DNA of 64,000 bases from Acinetobacter pseudolwoffii (GCF_002803605.1 NZ_PHRG01000003.1:124001-188000), one strand, 5' to 3'. Counted from the stretch's first letter, positions 43,399-54,800 are shown. Program-made: numbers and translations. Notes: a model not told the origin generated them from the letters alone.

Positions 43399-46300
43399 TT
43401 AGAGATGACTCATCGTCATCAAACTGGCATTGCCACCGGCTGCTGCCGTATTGATGCTAATGGCCCGTTCAAGCACCAATCGCTCCACCGGAATGTCATG
43501 ATTGCCTGAGTTTAAATGCGTGATTCCTACAATGGGGCCTTTTCGAGCCGCAATACGCTTCTGTAAATCAATCAATTCCGCAGCATCACCATGATGTAAT
43601 ACAGCATCAAATTCCCCACTTTCAATGTCTTGAATCACTTTGAATCGGGCAGCAACTGCTTTTGGCATTGTTTGTAGATATTTCAGCACAAAAGTATTTT
43701 CAGCCAATACTGCAGGGCGACTGCCGACCGATAAAATGGCCAAAATTTGCTGAATCTGGTCTTGCTCGGTGTGCGCCAAAGATAGAACACTTTCACGTGG
43801 CAAGATCATGTACTGGTTTTCTTCGCCGGTTGGACCTTGCAAACTAAAGCTTTGTCCGGTCGCAATCTGGCTGGGTGCTTTTAAGGAGATTGTGGGGAAA
43901 GTTTTAGAGGCCCAAGCCTTAAATTCCTGGACTGGTTTGTGTTCAATAGGGGCTTGATCAGATCGCATGGCATAAGGCTGCGCCAGTTTCTTCTCGGAAA
44001 GCTGCTGCATTAAACGGTAGATGTAAAGCGGCCCACCAGCTTTAGGGCCAGTACCGGACAAGCCTTCACCACCGAAAGGCTGAACACCCACAACTGCACC
44101 GACGATATTACGGTTGATATACAAGTTACCGACTTCTGCTCGCGCAATCACGGTTTGTATGGTTTCATCAATACGTGTGTGTAAGCCCATGGTCAGACCA
44201 TAGCCTTTGCTGTTGATCTGTTCCAATAACTGTTCCAGTTCACCATATTTATAGCTGATCAGATGCAGCACCGGACCAAAGACTTCACGCTCCAGATCGT
44301 TCAGGTTTGGAAGTTCAATCAATGTTGGCGGAATAAAGGTGCCTTGGGTTAATTCAGTCTCATCTTGGTCAAACATCAGTTGATGGACTTTGTGACCTTT
44401 GCTGCGCATCTGCTGAATATGCATCTGAATATTTTGCTGGGCCTCAAGATCAATCACCGGACCAATATCGGTTTTTAATAAAATCGGATTGCCGACTCTT
44501 AACTGCTGCATGGCACCTTTGAGCATCGTGCGCACAGCATCCAGGTTATCTTCTTGCACACAGAGCACACGCAAAGCAGAACAACGCTGGCCGGCACTGT
44601 CATAGGCAGAATTAACCACATCAAGCACCACTTGCTCAGTTAATGCAGATGAATCGACAATCATGGCATTTTGACCGCCGGTTTCAGCAATCAGGGTCAC
44701 ACTTTCGCCAAACTGGTTCAGACGTTCTGCTACAGTTTTTTGCAGAATATGGGCGACCTCGGTTGAGCCGGTAAACATGATACCCTGAATGCGTGAATCT
44801 GCACTGAGCTGCGCACCAATGCTTTCACCTTGACCCGGCAAGAGCTGTAAGACGTCTTGCGGAATGCCAGCTTCCCATAAAATCTGCACCGCTTGTGCAG
44901 CAATCAGCGGGGTCTGTTCTGCCGGTTTGGCGATGACGGTATTGCCCGCGACCAGCGCTGCTGAAATCTGGCCGGTAAAAATTGCCAACGGGAAGTTCCA
45001 TGGACTGATACACAGCACGGTACCCAAAGGTTGAATCTGTGTATTTTCAGCTAAATCCAACATCTGACCGGCATAGTAGCGCAAGAAATCTACCGCCTCC
45101 CGGACCTCGGCAATGGCATTGGCATAGGTTTTGCCAGCTTCACGGGACAGAATCACCATCAGTGTCAGCAAACGCTGTTCCATCAGATCCGCGGCTTTAT
45201 TCAGGCAGGCTGCGCGCTCATTTTTCGGCAGATTGGCCCAGAAACCTTGTGCATTGACAGCTTGCGTTAAGGCAATTTCAGCCTGTTCCTGAGTCGCTTC
45301 ATAGACTGTACCGACTACATCCTGATGTTGTGCCGGATTGATGATTTGCACTGCGTTACTTGTGTCGGTCACTGTAAACGCCGTTCCCATGGCTGCTGCC
45401 TGAAATTGTGTGTTTTTCAGGCTGGCAGCGACTTCATTTAAGGCGCTCAGCTCTGCATCATTGGCGAGATCCAGACCCGATGAGTTAATACGTGTGCCAT
45501 ACAGATCTTGCGGATAAGGAATATGCGGATGCTTGGCACCGATCATGACTTCCTGCTGTGCAGCTTTTAAAATCGTTTGTTGTGGATTCTCAATCAAATC
45601 TTCGATATTTAGGGTTTTGTCGGCAATCCGGTTGACAAAAGACGTATTTGCGCCATTTTCCAGCAAACGACGCACCAGATAAGCCAATAAGGTTTCATGA
45701 TTGCCGACTGGCGCATAAATGCGACAAGGGACACCGAGTTTATTCGCCGATTTGTCGCCCACCACATTTTCATACAAGGGTTCGCCCATGCCATGCAGAC
45801 ACTGGAATTCATATTGACCCGCATAATACTGCTCAGGTTGCGCCAGTTGGTAAATCGTGGCCACTGTTTGCGCATTATGCGTGGCAAATTGCGGATAGAT
45901 ATAATCCGGTTCAGCCAATAATTTACGCGCACAGGCGATATAAGACAGATCGGTATGCACCTTACGAGTGAATACCGGATAGTCCGACATGCCTTCAATC
46001 TGTGCTTTCTTGATCTCGCTGTCCCAATAGGCACCTTTGACCAGACGAATCATCAGGCGTTTCTGACTACGTTTGGCCAGATCCACAATATAATCCACCA
46101 CATAGAAACAGCGTTTTTGATAGGCTTGAATCACAAAGCCAATGCCTTTCCAGTCTTGTAATTGCGGCTCAAAACACAGGCGTTCAAGCAGTTGCAAGGA
46201 AATTTCCAGACGGTCTGTTTCTTCGGCATCGATGTTTAAACCGATATTGTACTGTTTCGCCAAGACCGCGAGTTTAAGCATTTTTCCATACAGTTCATCA

Positions 46301-47151
46301 TGTACACGATCCAACTGTGCGCGCTGATAACGCGGATGCAGGGCAGAGAGTTTAATGGAAATGCCGGGGCCATCATAAACGTCTTTATCCTGCGAGGCTT
46401 GCCCGATGGCATGAATCGCTTGCTGATAATCCTGATAATAGCGTTCCGCATCCGGATCGGTCAGTGCTGCTTCACCAAGCATGTCATAGGAATAACGAAA
46501 GCCTTTTTCTTCCAGACGTTCTGCATTTTTCAGTGCCTCATCAATGGTTTCACCCGTCACAAACTGTTCGCCCATCATGCGCATGGCAACATCGACAGCC
46601 TTACGGATAATGCCGCGACCACTGCGCGCCAACATGCCGGTTAATAAACTGGACAGGCTTTTTTGCTGTGGGGTTTCCATTAATTTACCCGTCAGCATCA
46701 AGCCCCAGGCTGCGGCATTGACAAACATCAGCTGGCTTTGACCGAGATGTTCTTTCCAGTTGCCCTGATTGATCTTGTCGCGGATCAACAGGTCACGCGT
46801 GGCTTTGTCTGGAATCCGCAGCAAGGCTTCGGCCAGACACATCAGGGCAATGCCTTCCTGAGAAGATAGGGAAAATTCCTGTAACAATCCTTGTACGATG
46901 CCTGCTTTACCGCCTGAACTTTTACGTTCACGCAAGGAATGCGCCAGATCAAAGGCAAGCGCTTGAATCTTATTGCTGAGTTCGGAGGAAATTTCACTAT
47001 GCAGCAAGAGTTCTTCGACGCATTCAGTTTCCGCACGGCGCCATGCAGTGTTGATACGTTGTTCGTACTCATTTTTATCTTTGAATTCGGCGATATAATT
47101 TGGCTGCTTCATGGCATCTGAACCATAGGTGGGGCTTAGTGTGGTCGGCAT
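43399..47151 (-). CDS. putA: Bifunctional proline dehydrogenase / delta-1-pyrroline-5-carboxylate dehydrogenase PutA
   Basis: Converts proline to glutamate using FAD then NAD+. Its 1250 aa contain a PRODH barrel (about 190-480: ISIKLSALHPRY, DAEETDRLEIS, RLVKGAYWDSEIK) and a P5CDH domain (about 600-1060: SPWNFPLAIFTGQISAALVAG, AETGGQNAMIVDSSAL, catalytic Cys in AGQRCSALRVL, EVFGPVLHL), plus a C-terminal domain. The N-terminus begins with unstructured residues and lacks the ribbon-helix-helix repressor domain of enterobacterial PutA, so it cannot autoregulate that way. AGGA lies 7 nt before the ATG. An Lrp-type regulator is divergent from it. Confidence 0.97.
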   Translation of the reverse strand: MPTTLSPTYGSDAMKQPNYIAEFKDKNEYEQRINTAWRRAETECVEELLLHSEISSELSNKIQALAFDLAHSLRERKSSGGKAGIVQGLLQEFSLSSQEGIALMCLAEALLRIPDKATRDLLIRDKINQGNWKEHLGQSQLMFVNAAAWGLMLTGKLMETPQQKSLSSLLTGMLARSGRGIIRKAVDVAMRMMGEQFVTGETIDEALKNAERLEEKGFRYSYDMLGEAALTDPDAERYYQDYQQAIHAIGQASQDKDVYDGPGISIKLSALHPRYQRAQLDRVHDELYGKMLKLAVLAKQYNIGLNIDAEETDRLEISLQLLERLCFEPQLQDWKGIGFVIQAYQKRCFYVVDYIVDLAKRSQKRLMIRLVKGAYWDSEIKKAQIEGMSDYPVFTRKVHTDLSYIACARKLLAEPDYIYPQFATHNAQTVATIYQLAQPEQYYAGQYEFQCLHGMGEPLYENVVGDKSANKLGVPCRIYAPVGNHETLLAYLVRRLLENGANTSFVNRIADKTLNIEDLIENPQQTILKAAQQEVMIGAKHPHIPYPQDLYGTRINSSGLDLANDAELSALNEVAASLKNTQFQAAAMGTAFTVTDTSNAVQIINPAQHQDVVGTVYEATQEQAEIALTQAVNAQGFWANLPKNERAACLNKAADLMEQRLLTLMVILSREAGKTYANAIAEVREAVDFLRYYAGQMLDLAENTQIQPLGTVLCISPWNFPLAIFTGQISAALVAGNTVIAKPAEQTPLIAAQAVQILWEAGIPQDVLQLLPGQGESIGAQLSADSRIQGIMFTGSTEVAHILQKTVAERLNQFGESVTLIAETGGQNAMIVDSSALTEQVVLDVVNSAYDSAGQRCSALRVLCVQEDNLDAVRTMLKGAMQQLRVGNPILLKTDIGPVIDLEAQQNIQMHIQQMRSKGHKVHQLMFDQDETELTQGTFIPPTLIELPNLNDLEREVFGPVLHLISYKYGELEQLLEQINSKGYGLTMGLHTRIDETIQTVIARAEVGNLYINRNIVGAVVGVQPFGGEGLSGTGPKAGGPLYIYRLMQQLSEKKLAQPYAMRSDQAPIEHKPVQEFKAWASKTFPTISLKAPSQIATGQSFSLQGPTGEENQYMILPRESVLSLAHTEQDQIQQILAILSVGSRPAVLAENTFVLKYLQTMPKAVAARFKVIQDIESGEFDAVLHHGDAAELIDLQKRIAARKGPIVGITHLNSGNHDIPVERLVLERAISINTAAAGGNASLMTMSHL

Positions 47152-47270
47152 AGTGACATCCTGTACTGCTGCAATCAGATCTAGCGGGGCTAACGAGTTT
47201 TAATCTATAATCACAGAATATTTGACGAATATCTCACTATAGTTTTTACATTTTTTAGAGAATAATTCTA
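47152..47270. promoter_or_regulatory. putA-lrp divergent control region
   Basis: 119 bp shared by putA and the Lrp-type gene. It contains the near-palindromic GAATATTTGACGAATATCT around 47216-47233 and a perfect 11-bp palindrome AGAATAATTCT (47259-47269) overlapping the ribosome site of the regulator gene. Either could be a binding site for the divergent regulator. Confidence 0.4.
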
Positions 47271-47765
47271 ATGCAGCCTCCTTATTTAAGCCTAGACCGT
47301 ATAGATATTCGTATCCTGAGTTTATTACAATCCGATGCCAAGTTATCCAATATTAAACTGGCTGAACTGGTAAATTTATCGCCGACCGCGGCACTGGCGC
47401 GGGTGCAGAAACTGAGCAAAGAAGGCTATATTCTGGGCTACGAAGCCCGTCTGAATCCAAATCTGCTCAATAACGCTTTTGTGGTTTTTGTAGAGATTTT
47501 ACTGGATAAAACCACACCGAATGTTTTAGATGAGTTTTCCCATGCAGTCCGGCAGATTCCAGAAATTATTGAATGTCATATGATCAGTGGTGGTTTCGAT
47601 TTCGTGGTAAAAATCCGCTGCGCCAATATGGATGAATTCCGTAAAATTTCCGGGCAAATCTTGTGGAAACTGCCCGGGATCAAGGAAACACGCAGTTATC
47701 CGGTGATGGAGGTGATTAAAGAAAGTCAGCAGATCCATCTAAAAATACCGGGAAAATCTAAATAA
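47271..47765 (+). CDS. Lrp/AsnC-family transcriptional regulator, probably of proline catabolism
   Basis: A 164-aa protein with an N-terminal winged helix-turn-helix (about 8-58: LDRIDIRILSLLQSDAKLSNIKLAEL, then SPTAALARVQKLSKEGYILGYEA) and a C-terminal RAM ligand-binding domain (about 68-150: FVVFVEILL, CHMISGGFDFVVKI, LPGIKETRSYPVM). Divergence from putA, and a putA lacking its own repressor domain, suggest this is the PutR-like proline-responsive activator. The ligand is inferred, not seen. Confidence 0.88.
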   Translation: MQPPYLSLDRIDIRILSLLQSDAKLSNIKLAELVNLSPTAALARVQKLSKEGYILGYEARLNPNLLNNAFVVFVEILLDKTTPNVLDEFSHAVRQIPEIIECHMISGGFDFVVKIRCANMDEFRKISGQILWKLPGIKETRSYPVMEVIKESQQIHLKIPGKSK

Positions 47766-47799
47766 TTTGTAGCGTATTAACGACTAATCTAAAAAACAC

Positions 47800-47823
47800 A
47801 AAAGGGACTTGAAAGTCCCTTTT
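47800..47823. terminator. Bidirectional terminator between the Lrp-type gene and putP
   Basis: AAAAGGGACT-TGAA-AGTCCCTTTT, a perfect 10-bp stem. Confidence 0.88.
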
Positions 47824-47842
47824 ATTGTATTGAATATCCAGA

Positions 47843-49351
47843 CTATTTTTTCATTTCAGCCATTTCTTTTTGATATTCAGCTTTGGCCATTTCAAAACGA
47901 TGTACCACATCATCACTCGGTGCCTTATCCACTAAGCTGACAATCACGATACTCAGGGTAGCCAGAATAAAACCGGGAATAATCTCGTACAGGCCGGTAT
48001 CACCCATATAGTTTTTCCAGACGATTACCGTCACCGCACCGACCAGCATGCCGACAATCGCGCCGTTGAGGGTCATACGCTTCCAGAACAGAGACAAGAT
48101 AATCAAGGGGCCAAATGCTGCACCAAAGCCTGCCCAGGCATAAGCCACCAGACCTAAAACCTTGCTGTTCGGATTAATCGCCAAGGCAATCGCAATTAAC
48201 GCAATCACTAACACCATAGCACGACCGACCCAGATCAGTTCTTTTTGTGAGGCATTTTTGCGCAGGAAGCTCTTGTATAAATCTTCAGTCAGGGTGGTTG
48301 AGCAGACCAGAAGCTGACAACTTAAGGTACTCATAATCGCGGCCAGAATAGCTGCAAGTACGATGCCAGCAATCCATGGATTAAACAGGATTTTAGTCAA
48401 TTCCATAAACACGGTTTCAGGGTTCTGGTTCACCACCGAGGCGAATGCTGGATTAACGGTGAAATAGGCAATCCCGATATAACCAGCTGCCACTGCGCCG
48501 CCTAGACACAAAATCATCCAGGTCATGCCAATACGGCGTGCAGCAGGAATGGTTTTCACTGAATCTGCTGCCATGAAGCGCACTAAAATATGTGGTTGAC
48601 CAAAATAACCCAAACCCCAGGCCAGACTGGAAATAATCGCCACCACGCTTAAGCCTTCAAGCATACTGGACGCATGTGGACGGGCAGATTCAAGGATGAC
48701 ACTCACTTGCTGGCTATTGTCACCCAAGGCCAGGAAGGTAATGATCGGGGTCAGCAACAGTGCGAAGATCATCAAACCGGCCTGAAAAGTATCCGTCCAG
48801 CTGATTGCCAGAAAACCACCAATACACACATATAAAATTGTCGCCATCGCACCGATGATAAGCGCCGTGGTGTAATTCCAGCCGAACAGGCTTTCAAACA
48901 GGCGTGCACCTGCGACCATGCCCGAGGCACAATAAATTGCAAAGAACACCAGAATCACCAAGGCAGACAAGACCCGTAAAATGCGTTTGCGGTCGGAAAA
49001 ACGGCTGGTGAAATAATCTGGCAGGGTCAGAGCATTATTCTGGTATTCGGTATGCGCCCGTAGACGACCTGCCACCAGTAACCAGTTTAGCCACGCTCCG
49101 ATAATCAGGCCGATGGCAATCCAGGCTTCTGACAGGCCAGACAGGTAAATTGCGCCCGGAAGACCCATCAGCAGCCAGCCACTCATATCTGATGCACCTG
49201 CGGAAAGAGCTGTGACGACACTGCCCAGACTACGTCCACCTAAAATATATTCATCAAAATTGGAGGTTGCACGGTAAGCATATAAACCGATGGCAATCAT
49301 GGCGATAATATAAAACATGAAGGTAATCAGGGTCGGATTTAAATAAGTCAT
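47843..49351 (-). CDS. putP: Sodium/proline symporter PutP
   Basis: Sodium:solute symporter family; imports proline using the sodium gradient. The 502-aa protein has about 13 transmembrane helices. Diagnostic blocks: YILGGRSLGSVVTALSAGASDMSGWLLMGLPGA (core helices), GLGYFGQPHILVRFMA, LSCQLLVCSTTLTEDLYKSF. The ATG at 49351 (MTYLNPTLITFMFY) starts right at the first helix; an open extension to 49432 is unlikely coding. The proximity to putA and the Lrp-type regulator makes proline the probable substrate. Confidence 0.95.
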   Translation of the reverse strand: MTYLNPTLITFMFYIIAMIAIGLYAYRATSNFDEYILGGRSLGSVVTALSAGASDMSGWLLMGLPGAIYLSGLSEAWIAIGLIIGAWLNWLLVAGRLRAHTEYQNNALTLPDYFTSRFSDRKRILRVLSALVILVFFAIYCASGMVAGARLFESLFGWNYTTALIIGAMATILYVCIGGFLAISWTDTFQAGLMIFALLLTPIITFLALGDNSQQVSVILESARPHASSMLEGLSVVAIISSLAWGLGYFGQPHILVRFMAADSVKTIPAARRIGMTWMILCLGGAVAAGYIGIAYFTVNPAFASVVNQNPETVFMELTKILFNPWIAGIVLAAILAAIMSTLSCQLLVCSTTLTEDLYKSFLRKNASQKELIWVGRAMVLVIALIAIALAINPNSKVLGLVAYAWAGFGAAFGPLIILSLFWKRMTLNGAIVGMLVGAVTVIVWKNYMGDTGLYEIIPGFILATLSIVIVSLVDKAPSDDVVHRFEMAKAEYQKEMAEMKK

Positions 49352-49761
49352 AGGCAGGGCATCCTGTAAATATGGAAACCATCGTTCCAGATGATTTTTT
49401 GTACGGAGATCACAAGGCAGTGATTCAAGCACGGTTTAAAAATTACACTCTGTAACATTTACACAGCTTTTATGTATGTTTATTGTAAATACCAATTTAA
49501 CTAGATGGAACTTAAGGAAAGTTAAGCCACTTAACACAGAGAGATAAAGTATTGGATTGAGGCAAAAGAAGCTAATTTAGAATAAGCAATTAAAATATTT
49601 AAATTTTAGCTTTTTATTTACATGATCTTACAAAACTCACAGCTTTACTGTATTGGTAATAAATATTAGCAAATTTAGGTTAAAGTCCTCCTATTCGCTC
49701 TGTATTTGTTTGCTCATATTGAGACCACACCAAATACGGTGCATCGCCAAGGTATTTTTTA
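49352..49761. other. Intergenic region between divergent putP and aspA
   Basis: 410 bases, A/T-rich, no supported gene. A possible putP promoter is TTGGTA-17-TAAAAG on the minus strand (about 49467-49495), with a small inverted repeat TGTAACATTTACA just downstream that could be an operator. No consensus promoter for aspA stands out. Confidence 0.4.
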
Positions 49762-51213
49762 GTGGACAATATGCTGCAAATCGAACCGACCCGCATTGAA
49801 CGTGACTTATTGGGGGAAAAACAGATCCCATTACACAGCTATTATGGGATTCACACTTTACGTGCCATCGAAAATTTCCAGATTTCAGGATTGGCGATAG
49901 GGCAACAATCACATTTTATTCGTGCATTGGCTCAGGTCAAAAAAGCTTCGGCACAGACCAACCTGCATTTTCAAAAAATATCCGAGCAGACGAGTACTGC
50001 TATTCAAAGAGCCTGTAATGAATTGATTCAGCATCCTGAAAACTGGCAAGCGGCCTTTCCACTTGATCCTTATCAGGGCGGTGCTGGTACGTCAATTAAT
50101 ATGAATGCCAATGAAGTCATTGCCAATATCGCCTTAGAGATCTTGGGGCATCATAAAGGTGAGTATCACATCCTGCATCCGAATGATCATGTGAATACTT
50201 CGCAATCGACCAATGATGTCTATCCAACCGCTTTACGTTTGGCAACTTATAGCAGCCTGAATGAATTATTGGCAGTGCTGAAAGCACTGATTGACTGTTT
50301 ATATACGAAGGCAGCCGAATTTCAGTATGTGATCAAGATGGGGCGTACCCAGTTGCAAGATGCCGTCCCGATGACCATGGAGCAGGAATTCCGGGCTTTT
50401 GCGACTTTATTAAAGGAAGATTTAAAACTGATTGAGCAGATGCGCCAGTTATTGCTGGAAGTGAATTTAGGTGCAACGGCGATCGGGACTGGGGTAAACA
50501 CACCGCCAGGTTATGCGACGCGAGTCGTCGAAACTTTGGCGCACCTGACGGGGCTGCCTTTAAAAGGTGCAGAAGATTATGTGGAGGCCACCAGTGATTG
50601 TGGTGTCTTTATTATCTTGTCGAGCAGTTTAAAACGCCTGGCAGTGAAACTGTCCAAAATCTGTAATGACTTGCGCTTGCTTAGCTCGGGACCACGTACA
50701 GGTCTGGCTGAAATTCGCTTACCGGAATTACAGGCAGGCTCATCGATTATGCCGGCAAAAATCAATCCGGTCATTCCGGAAGTGGTCAATCAGATTGCCT
50801 TCCGGGTCATCGGTAATGATTTGACCATTACTATGGCAGCGGAAGCTGGGCAGTTACAACTGAATGTGATGGAACCTGTGATTGCCCTGACCATGAATGA
50901 GTCGATTCAATTGTTGACTCAAGGCATGCAAACCCTGAATCAGAAATGTATTGCTGGCATTCAGGCCAATGAAGAAATCTGTTTAAGTTCGGTCATGCGC
51001 AGTGTCGGGATTGTGACCTTACTTGAGCCGATTCTGGGGCATGCCAAATGTGATGAAATTGGTAAACAATGTATGCGTGAAAATAAAACCGTGCCGCAAG
51101 TGGTATTGGAACTCGGTTTATTAAGCGCAACGCAATTAGAAGAAATCTTTGCATTTGAAAATCTGGTGTCTGAAATACCTGTAGCAGAGAGTCAGCTCGA
51201 ACAGGTTTCTTGA
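49762..51213 (+). CDS. aspA: Aspartate ammonia-lyase
   Basis: Reversibly deaminates aspartate to fumarate; member of the fumarase/aspartase superfamily. Its 483 aa include YYGIHTLRAIENF, GGAGTSINMNANEVIAN, NDHVNTSQSTNDVYPTALR, GRTQLQDAVPMT and the flexible signature loop GSSIMPAKINPVIPE. The SS-loop and substrate residues favour aspartase over fumarase C. The start is GTG 49762 with AAGG 9 nt upstream; ATG 49771 is the alternative. The neighbouring put genes suggest a region devoted to amino-acid use. Confidence 0.93.
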   Translation: MDNMLQIEPTRIERDLLGEKQIPLHSYYGIHTLRAIENFQISGLAIGQQSHFIRALAQVKKASAQTNLHFQKISEQTSTAIQRACNELIQHPENWQAAFPLDPYQGGAGTSINMNANEVIANIALEILGHHKGEYHILHPNDHVNTSQSTNDVYPTALRLATYSSLNELLAVLKALIDCLYTKAAEFQYVIKMGRTQLQDAVPMTMEQEFRAFATLLKEDLKLIEQMRQLLLEVNLGATAIGTGVNTPPGYATRVVETLAHLTGLPLKGAEDYVEATSDCGVFIILSSSLKRLAVKLSKICNDLRLLSSGPRTGLAEIRLPELQAGSSIMPAKINPVIPEVVNQIAFRVIGNDLTITMAAEAGQLQLNVMEPVIALTMNESIQLLTQGMQTLNQKCIAGIQANEEICLSSVMRSVGIVTLLEPILGHAKCDEIGKQCMRENKTVPQVVLELGLLSATQLEEIFAFENLVSEIPVAESQLEQVS

Positions 51214-51343
51214 TAGCATAAATTGTCTTGAAACAGCTCAAATCAACTGATCGTTGTGATTTTGACAATTTGCCTCAAGTTCGATATGTGGATTTGAGGC
51301 ATTTTCATCTAGACTAGGGTCTGAACTTTATTTGGCTGGGTAA

Positions 51344-51709
51344 ATGGCGATGTTTGATAAAATCAGTGCATTATTTAAAACTAATAAACCGACTGCTGCA
51401 CAGTTATATTTAGACGAGCAGAATATCCAGCATGTCGAAGGCACAGGTTATATCGTGGATGGCATTGATTTAAATCAGGAACTGGCCGCACGCTTAGAAT
51501 ATTTGTCCAATCGCCGTCTAAAACAGTTTGATGATTTAAAAGCTTTATACGACACCGCGATGCTGATCAATGAAAAGATTGATCTGGAAATTGCCCATCA
51601 GCGTTTTAATGTGACTTTGGGAAATACCGAAGAGAACCTGCTGCAATTTAAAATGATCCTCAAGAAGTTAAATGATTATTATCGTAACTTTCTGCGAGAG
51701 AAAAAATAA
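51344..51709 (+). CDS. Hypothetical protein, 121 aa
   Basis: A charged helical protein with no signal peptide or membrane segment: after a short N-terminus (FDKISALFKTNKPTAAQLYL) there is a HVEGTGYIVDGIDLNQE segment and then long helices (RLEYLSNRRLKQFDDLKALYD, ILKKLNDYYRNFLREKK) likely to form a coiled coil. Composition and codon pattern look genuinely coding. It stands between aspA and mfd on the same strand. Family not recognised. Confidence 0.65.
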   Translation: MAMFDKISALFKTNKPTAAQLYLDEQNIQHVEGTGYIVDGIDLNQELAARLEYLSNRRLKQFDDLKALYDTAMLINEKIDLEIAHQRFNVTLGNTEENLLQFKMILKKLNDYYRNFLREKK

Positions 51710-51832
51710 GTGTTAAAAGTGGCTTGAAATCGAAGCGTATGGATGTGGCAAGACTGCATAAAAATAACAAAATATCCTGAGATCATCGTGCTAGTATAAG
51801 CCTCAGGTTATTTAGACTTTAAAGCTATATCC

Positions 51833-54800
51833 ATGTTCCAACAAGAAATTTCCCAACTCAATTTACCACAACTCAAAGCAGGCGAGAAACGCTGGTTAGG
51901 CAATCTGCAAGGTTCCTCGACGGCATTGTTGCTCAAAGAAATCGTGCAGCAGCAATCGCGTTTATTTATTGTGATTGCACGCAATAACCAGCATTTGGGT
52001 CAACTGGAAAGTGAACTGGAATTTTATGGGATTAAACCCACGATTTTTCCAGATTGGGAAATTTTGCCTTATGACCGCCTGTCTCCGCACCAGGATATTG
52101 TCTCGGAACGTCTGGCGATTTTATCCAATATGCCAAAAACTGGCGTGCTGTTACTTTCTGCCTCAACCTTGGCCCAGCGTGTCGCACCGACTTCATGGAT
52201 TTTGGGTGAACATTTTGATATTCACGTCGGACAGAAATTCGATTTGGAACAACAGAAGAAAAAGCTGATTCAGGCCGGTTATTATCTGGTCGATACGGTT
52301 TATGATCCGGGTGAATTTGCGGTACGCGGCAGTATCATGGATATTTATGCCTCGGGACAGGAAGCACCGATTCGGATTGACCTGTTTGATGATGAAATTG
52401 AAAGCCTGAAATTTTTCGATTCCGAAACTCAGCGCACCACGCAAAGTTTGCAGCAGTTTACCGTATTGCCCGCACAGGAATTTCCGCTCAAGGAAGGTCG
52501 TGCGACGTTCCGTGACCGCTATGCCGAATTTTTCCCGACCGCCAATTCGAAGAAAAATCCGATTTATCTGGACGTGATGGATGGCATAGTCTCGCCGGGA
52601 ATCGAGTTTTATTTACCCTTGTTTTTCAGTGCTGAAGCCATGCAAGGCCAAAGTTCACTGATTTCGTACCTACCAAGGAATGGCATTGTCATTACAGATA
52701 AAGCTCTGGACGAAAGTCTGAGCCAGTTTTGGCAAGATGTAGTACGCCGTTATGAAGACCGTCGCCACAATGTTGACCAGCCGATCCTGCCGCCTGAAAG
52801 CCTGTTTTTTCAGACCAATCAGGTGCTGGAGCAGCTGAATCAGTTTGCGCGGATTATTGCTGCACAAACGCCTTTTGATCAAAAAGCTGGCGTATTGAAT
52901 CTTGATACCCAGTTGCCACCGCGTCTACCCGTAGACCCGAAACGTGAAAAACCGTTTCATGAAGTCAAAAAATATATTGATCAGGCCAATCATCCGGTAC
53001 TGCTGGTGGCTGAGAGTGCGGGACGCCGTGAAAGTCTTAAAGATGCCTTAAGGCCAAGTCTGGGTGATATTCCGACGGTTGATAACTTTGAGAGCTTTAT
53101 CACCTCCCTGTATGCGATTGCGATTACCAATGCGCCTTTAGAGCGCGGTCTGGTACTGAGCGATCGTATCAGCGTGATTTCTGAAAATCAGCTCTATGAA
53201 CACCGGGTGGTACAGCGCCGTCGCAAACGTCAACAGGAAGTTTCAGAAGAGTTTCTGATCCGCAGTCTGACTGAACTGACCATGGGTGCACCTGTGGTGC
53301 ATATCGATTATGGAGTCGGGCGTTATGCCGGTCTGGTCACCTTAAGTATTGATGATCAGGATCATGAATTCCTGCAGCTGGATTATGCTGATGCCGCCAA
53401 AGTCTATGTACCAGTCACCAATCTGCATTTAATCAGCCGATATAGTGGAGGTGATCCGGATCTGGCACCTTTGCATAAACTGGGTACAGATGCATGGAAT
53501 AAAGCCAAACGTAAGGCGCTGGAACAGATTCACGATGTTGCTGCCGAGTTGCTGCATATTCAGGCCCGTCGTTCTTCCAAGCCCGGAATCAGTTTTGAAA
53601 TCGATCAAAGTCTGTATATGCAGTTTGCCAGTGGTTTTGCCTATGAAGAAACCCTGGATCAGGCCAATGCCATTGAAGCGACGCTGCATGATATGCAACT
53701 GGCCAAACCGATGGATCGTCTGGTCTGTGGTGATGTTGGCTTTGGTAAAACGGAAGTGGCGATGCGTGCTGCATTTGTCGCGGTGCAGAATAACCGGCAG
53801 GTGGCGATTCTGGTGCCAACCACCTTGCTGGCACAACAGCATTATGATTCATTCAAAGACCGCTTTGCCGATTGGCCAGTTCGGATTGAAGTGCTGTCAC
53901 GTTTCGGTTCTTCCAAAGCACATACCAAGACCATTGACGACCTGATTGAAGGCAAAGTGGATATCGTGATTGGTACGCATAAAATTTTACAGGAAAATGT
54001 CCAGTTTAAAAATCTTGGCCTGATGATTGTCGATGAAGAACATCGCTTCGGAGTACGTGACAAGGAGCGGATCAAGGCGATGCGTGCCGATGTCGATATG
54101 TTGACCCTGACAGCCACTCCAATTCCGCGTACGCTAAATATGGCCTTTAGTGGCATGCGTGATCTGTCGATTATCGCCACACCGCCGGCACGCCGTCTTG
54201 CGGTGAAAACCTTTGTGCAAGAACATACCGATGACACCATTAAAGAGGCAATCCTGCGTGAATTGCTGCGTGGTGGTCAGGTCTATTTCCTGCACAATGA
54301 AGTCGATACGATTGACCGTGCCGCAGCGCATATTCGTACATTGGTGCCGGAAGCCCGGGTGATTGTGGCACATGGCCAGATGCGTGAACGTGAACTGGAG
54401 CAGGTGATGCAACAGTTCTATCACAAGGAATACAATGTTCTGGTGTGTTCGACCATTATTGAAACCGGGATTGATGTCCCAAATGCCAATACCATTTTGA
54501 TTGAACGTGCTGACAAACTGGGCCTGGCACAATTACATCAGCTCCGTGGCCGAGTCGGGCGCTCGCATCATCAGGCCTATGCCTATTTAATGGTGCCGTC
54601 TTTAAAAGCCTTAAAAGGCGATGCCGAAAAACGTCTGGATGCGATCCAGCGTGCTTCGACCTTGGGAGCCGGATTTATGCTGGCCACCGAAGATCTGGAA
54701 ATTCGCGGGGCAGGTGAATTACTCGGTGAACAGCAGAGCGGTTCAATGCAGGCGATTGGTTATAGCCTGTATATGGAAATGCTGGAAAAAGCCACCAAAG

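Noticed and set aside
45609..46034. Minus-strand 141-codon frame within putA
   Set aside because: It lies wholly inside the conserved PRODH/linker part of putA in another frame and has no features of its own.
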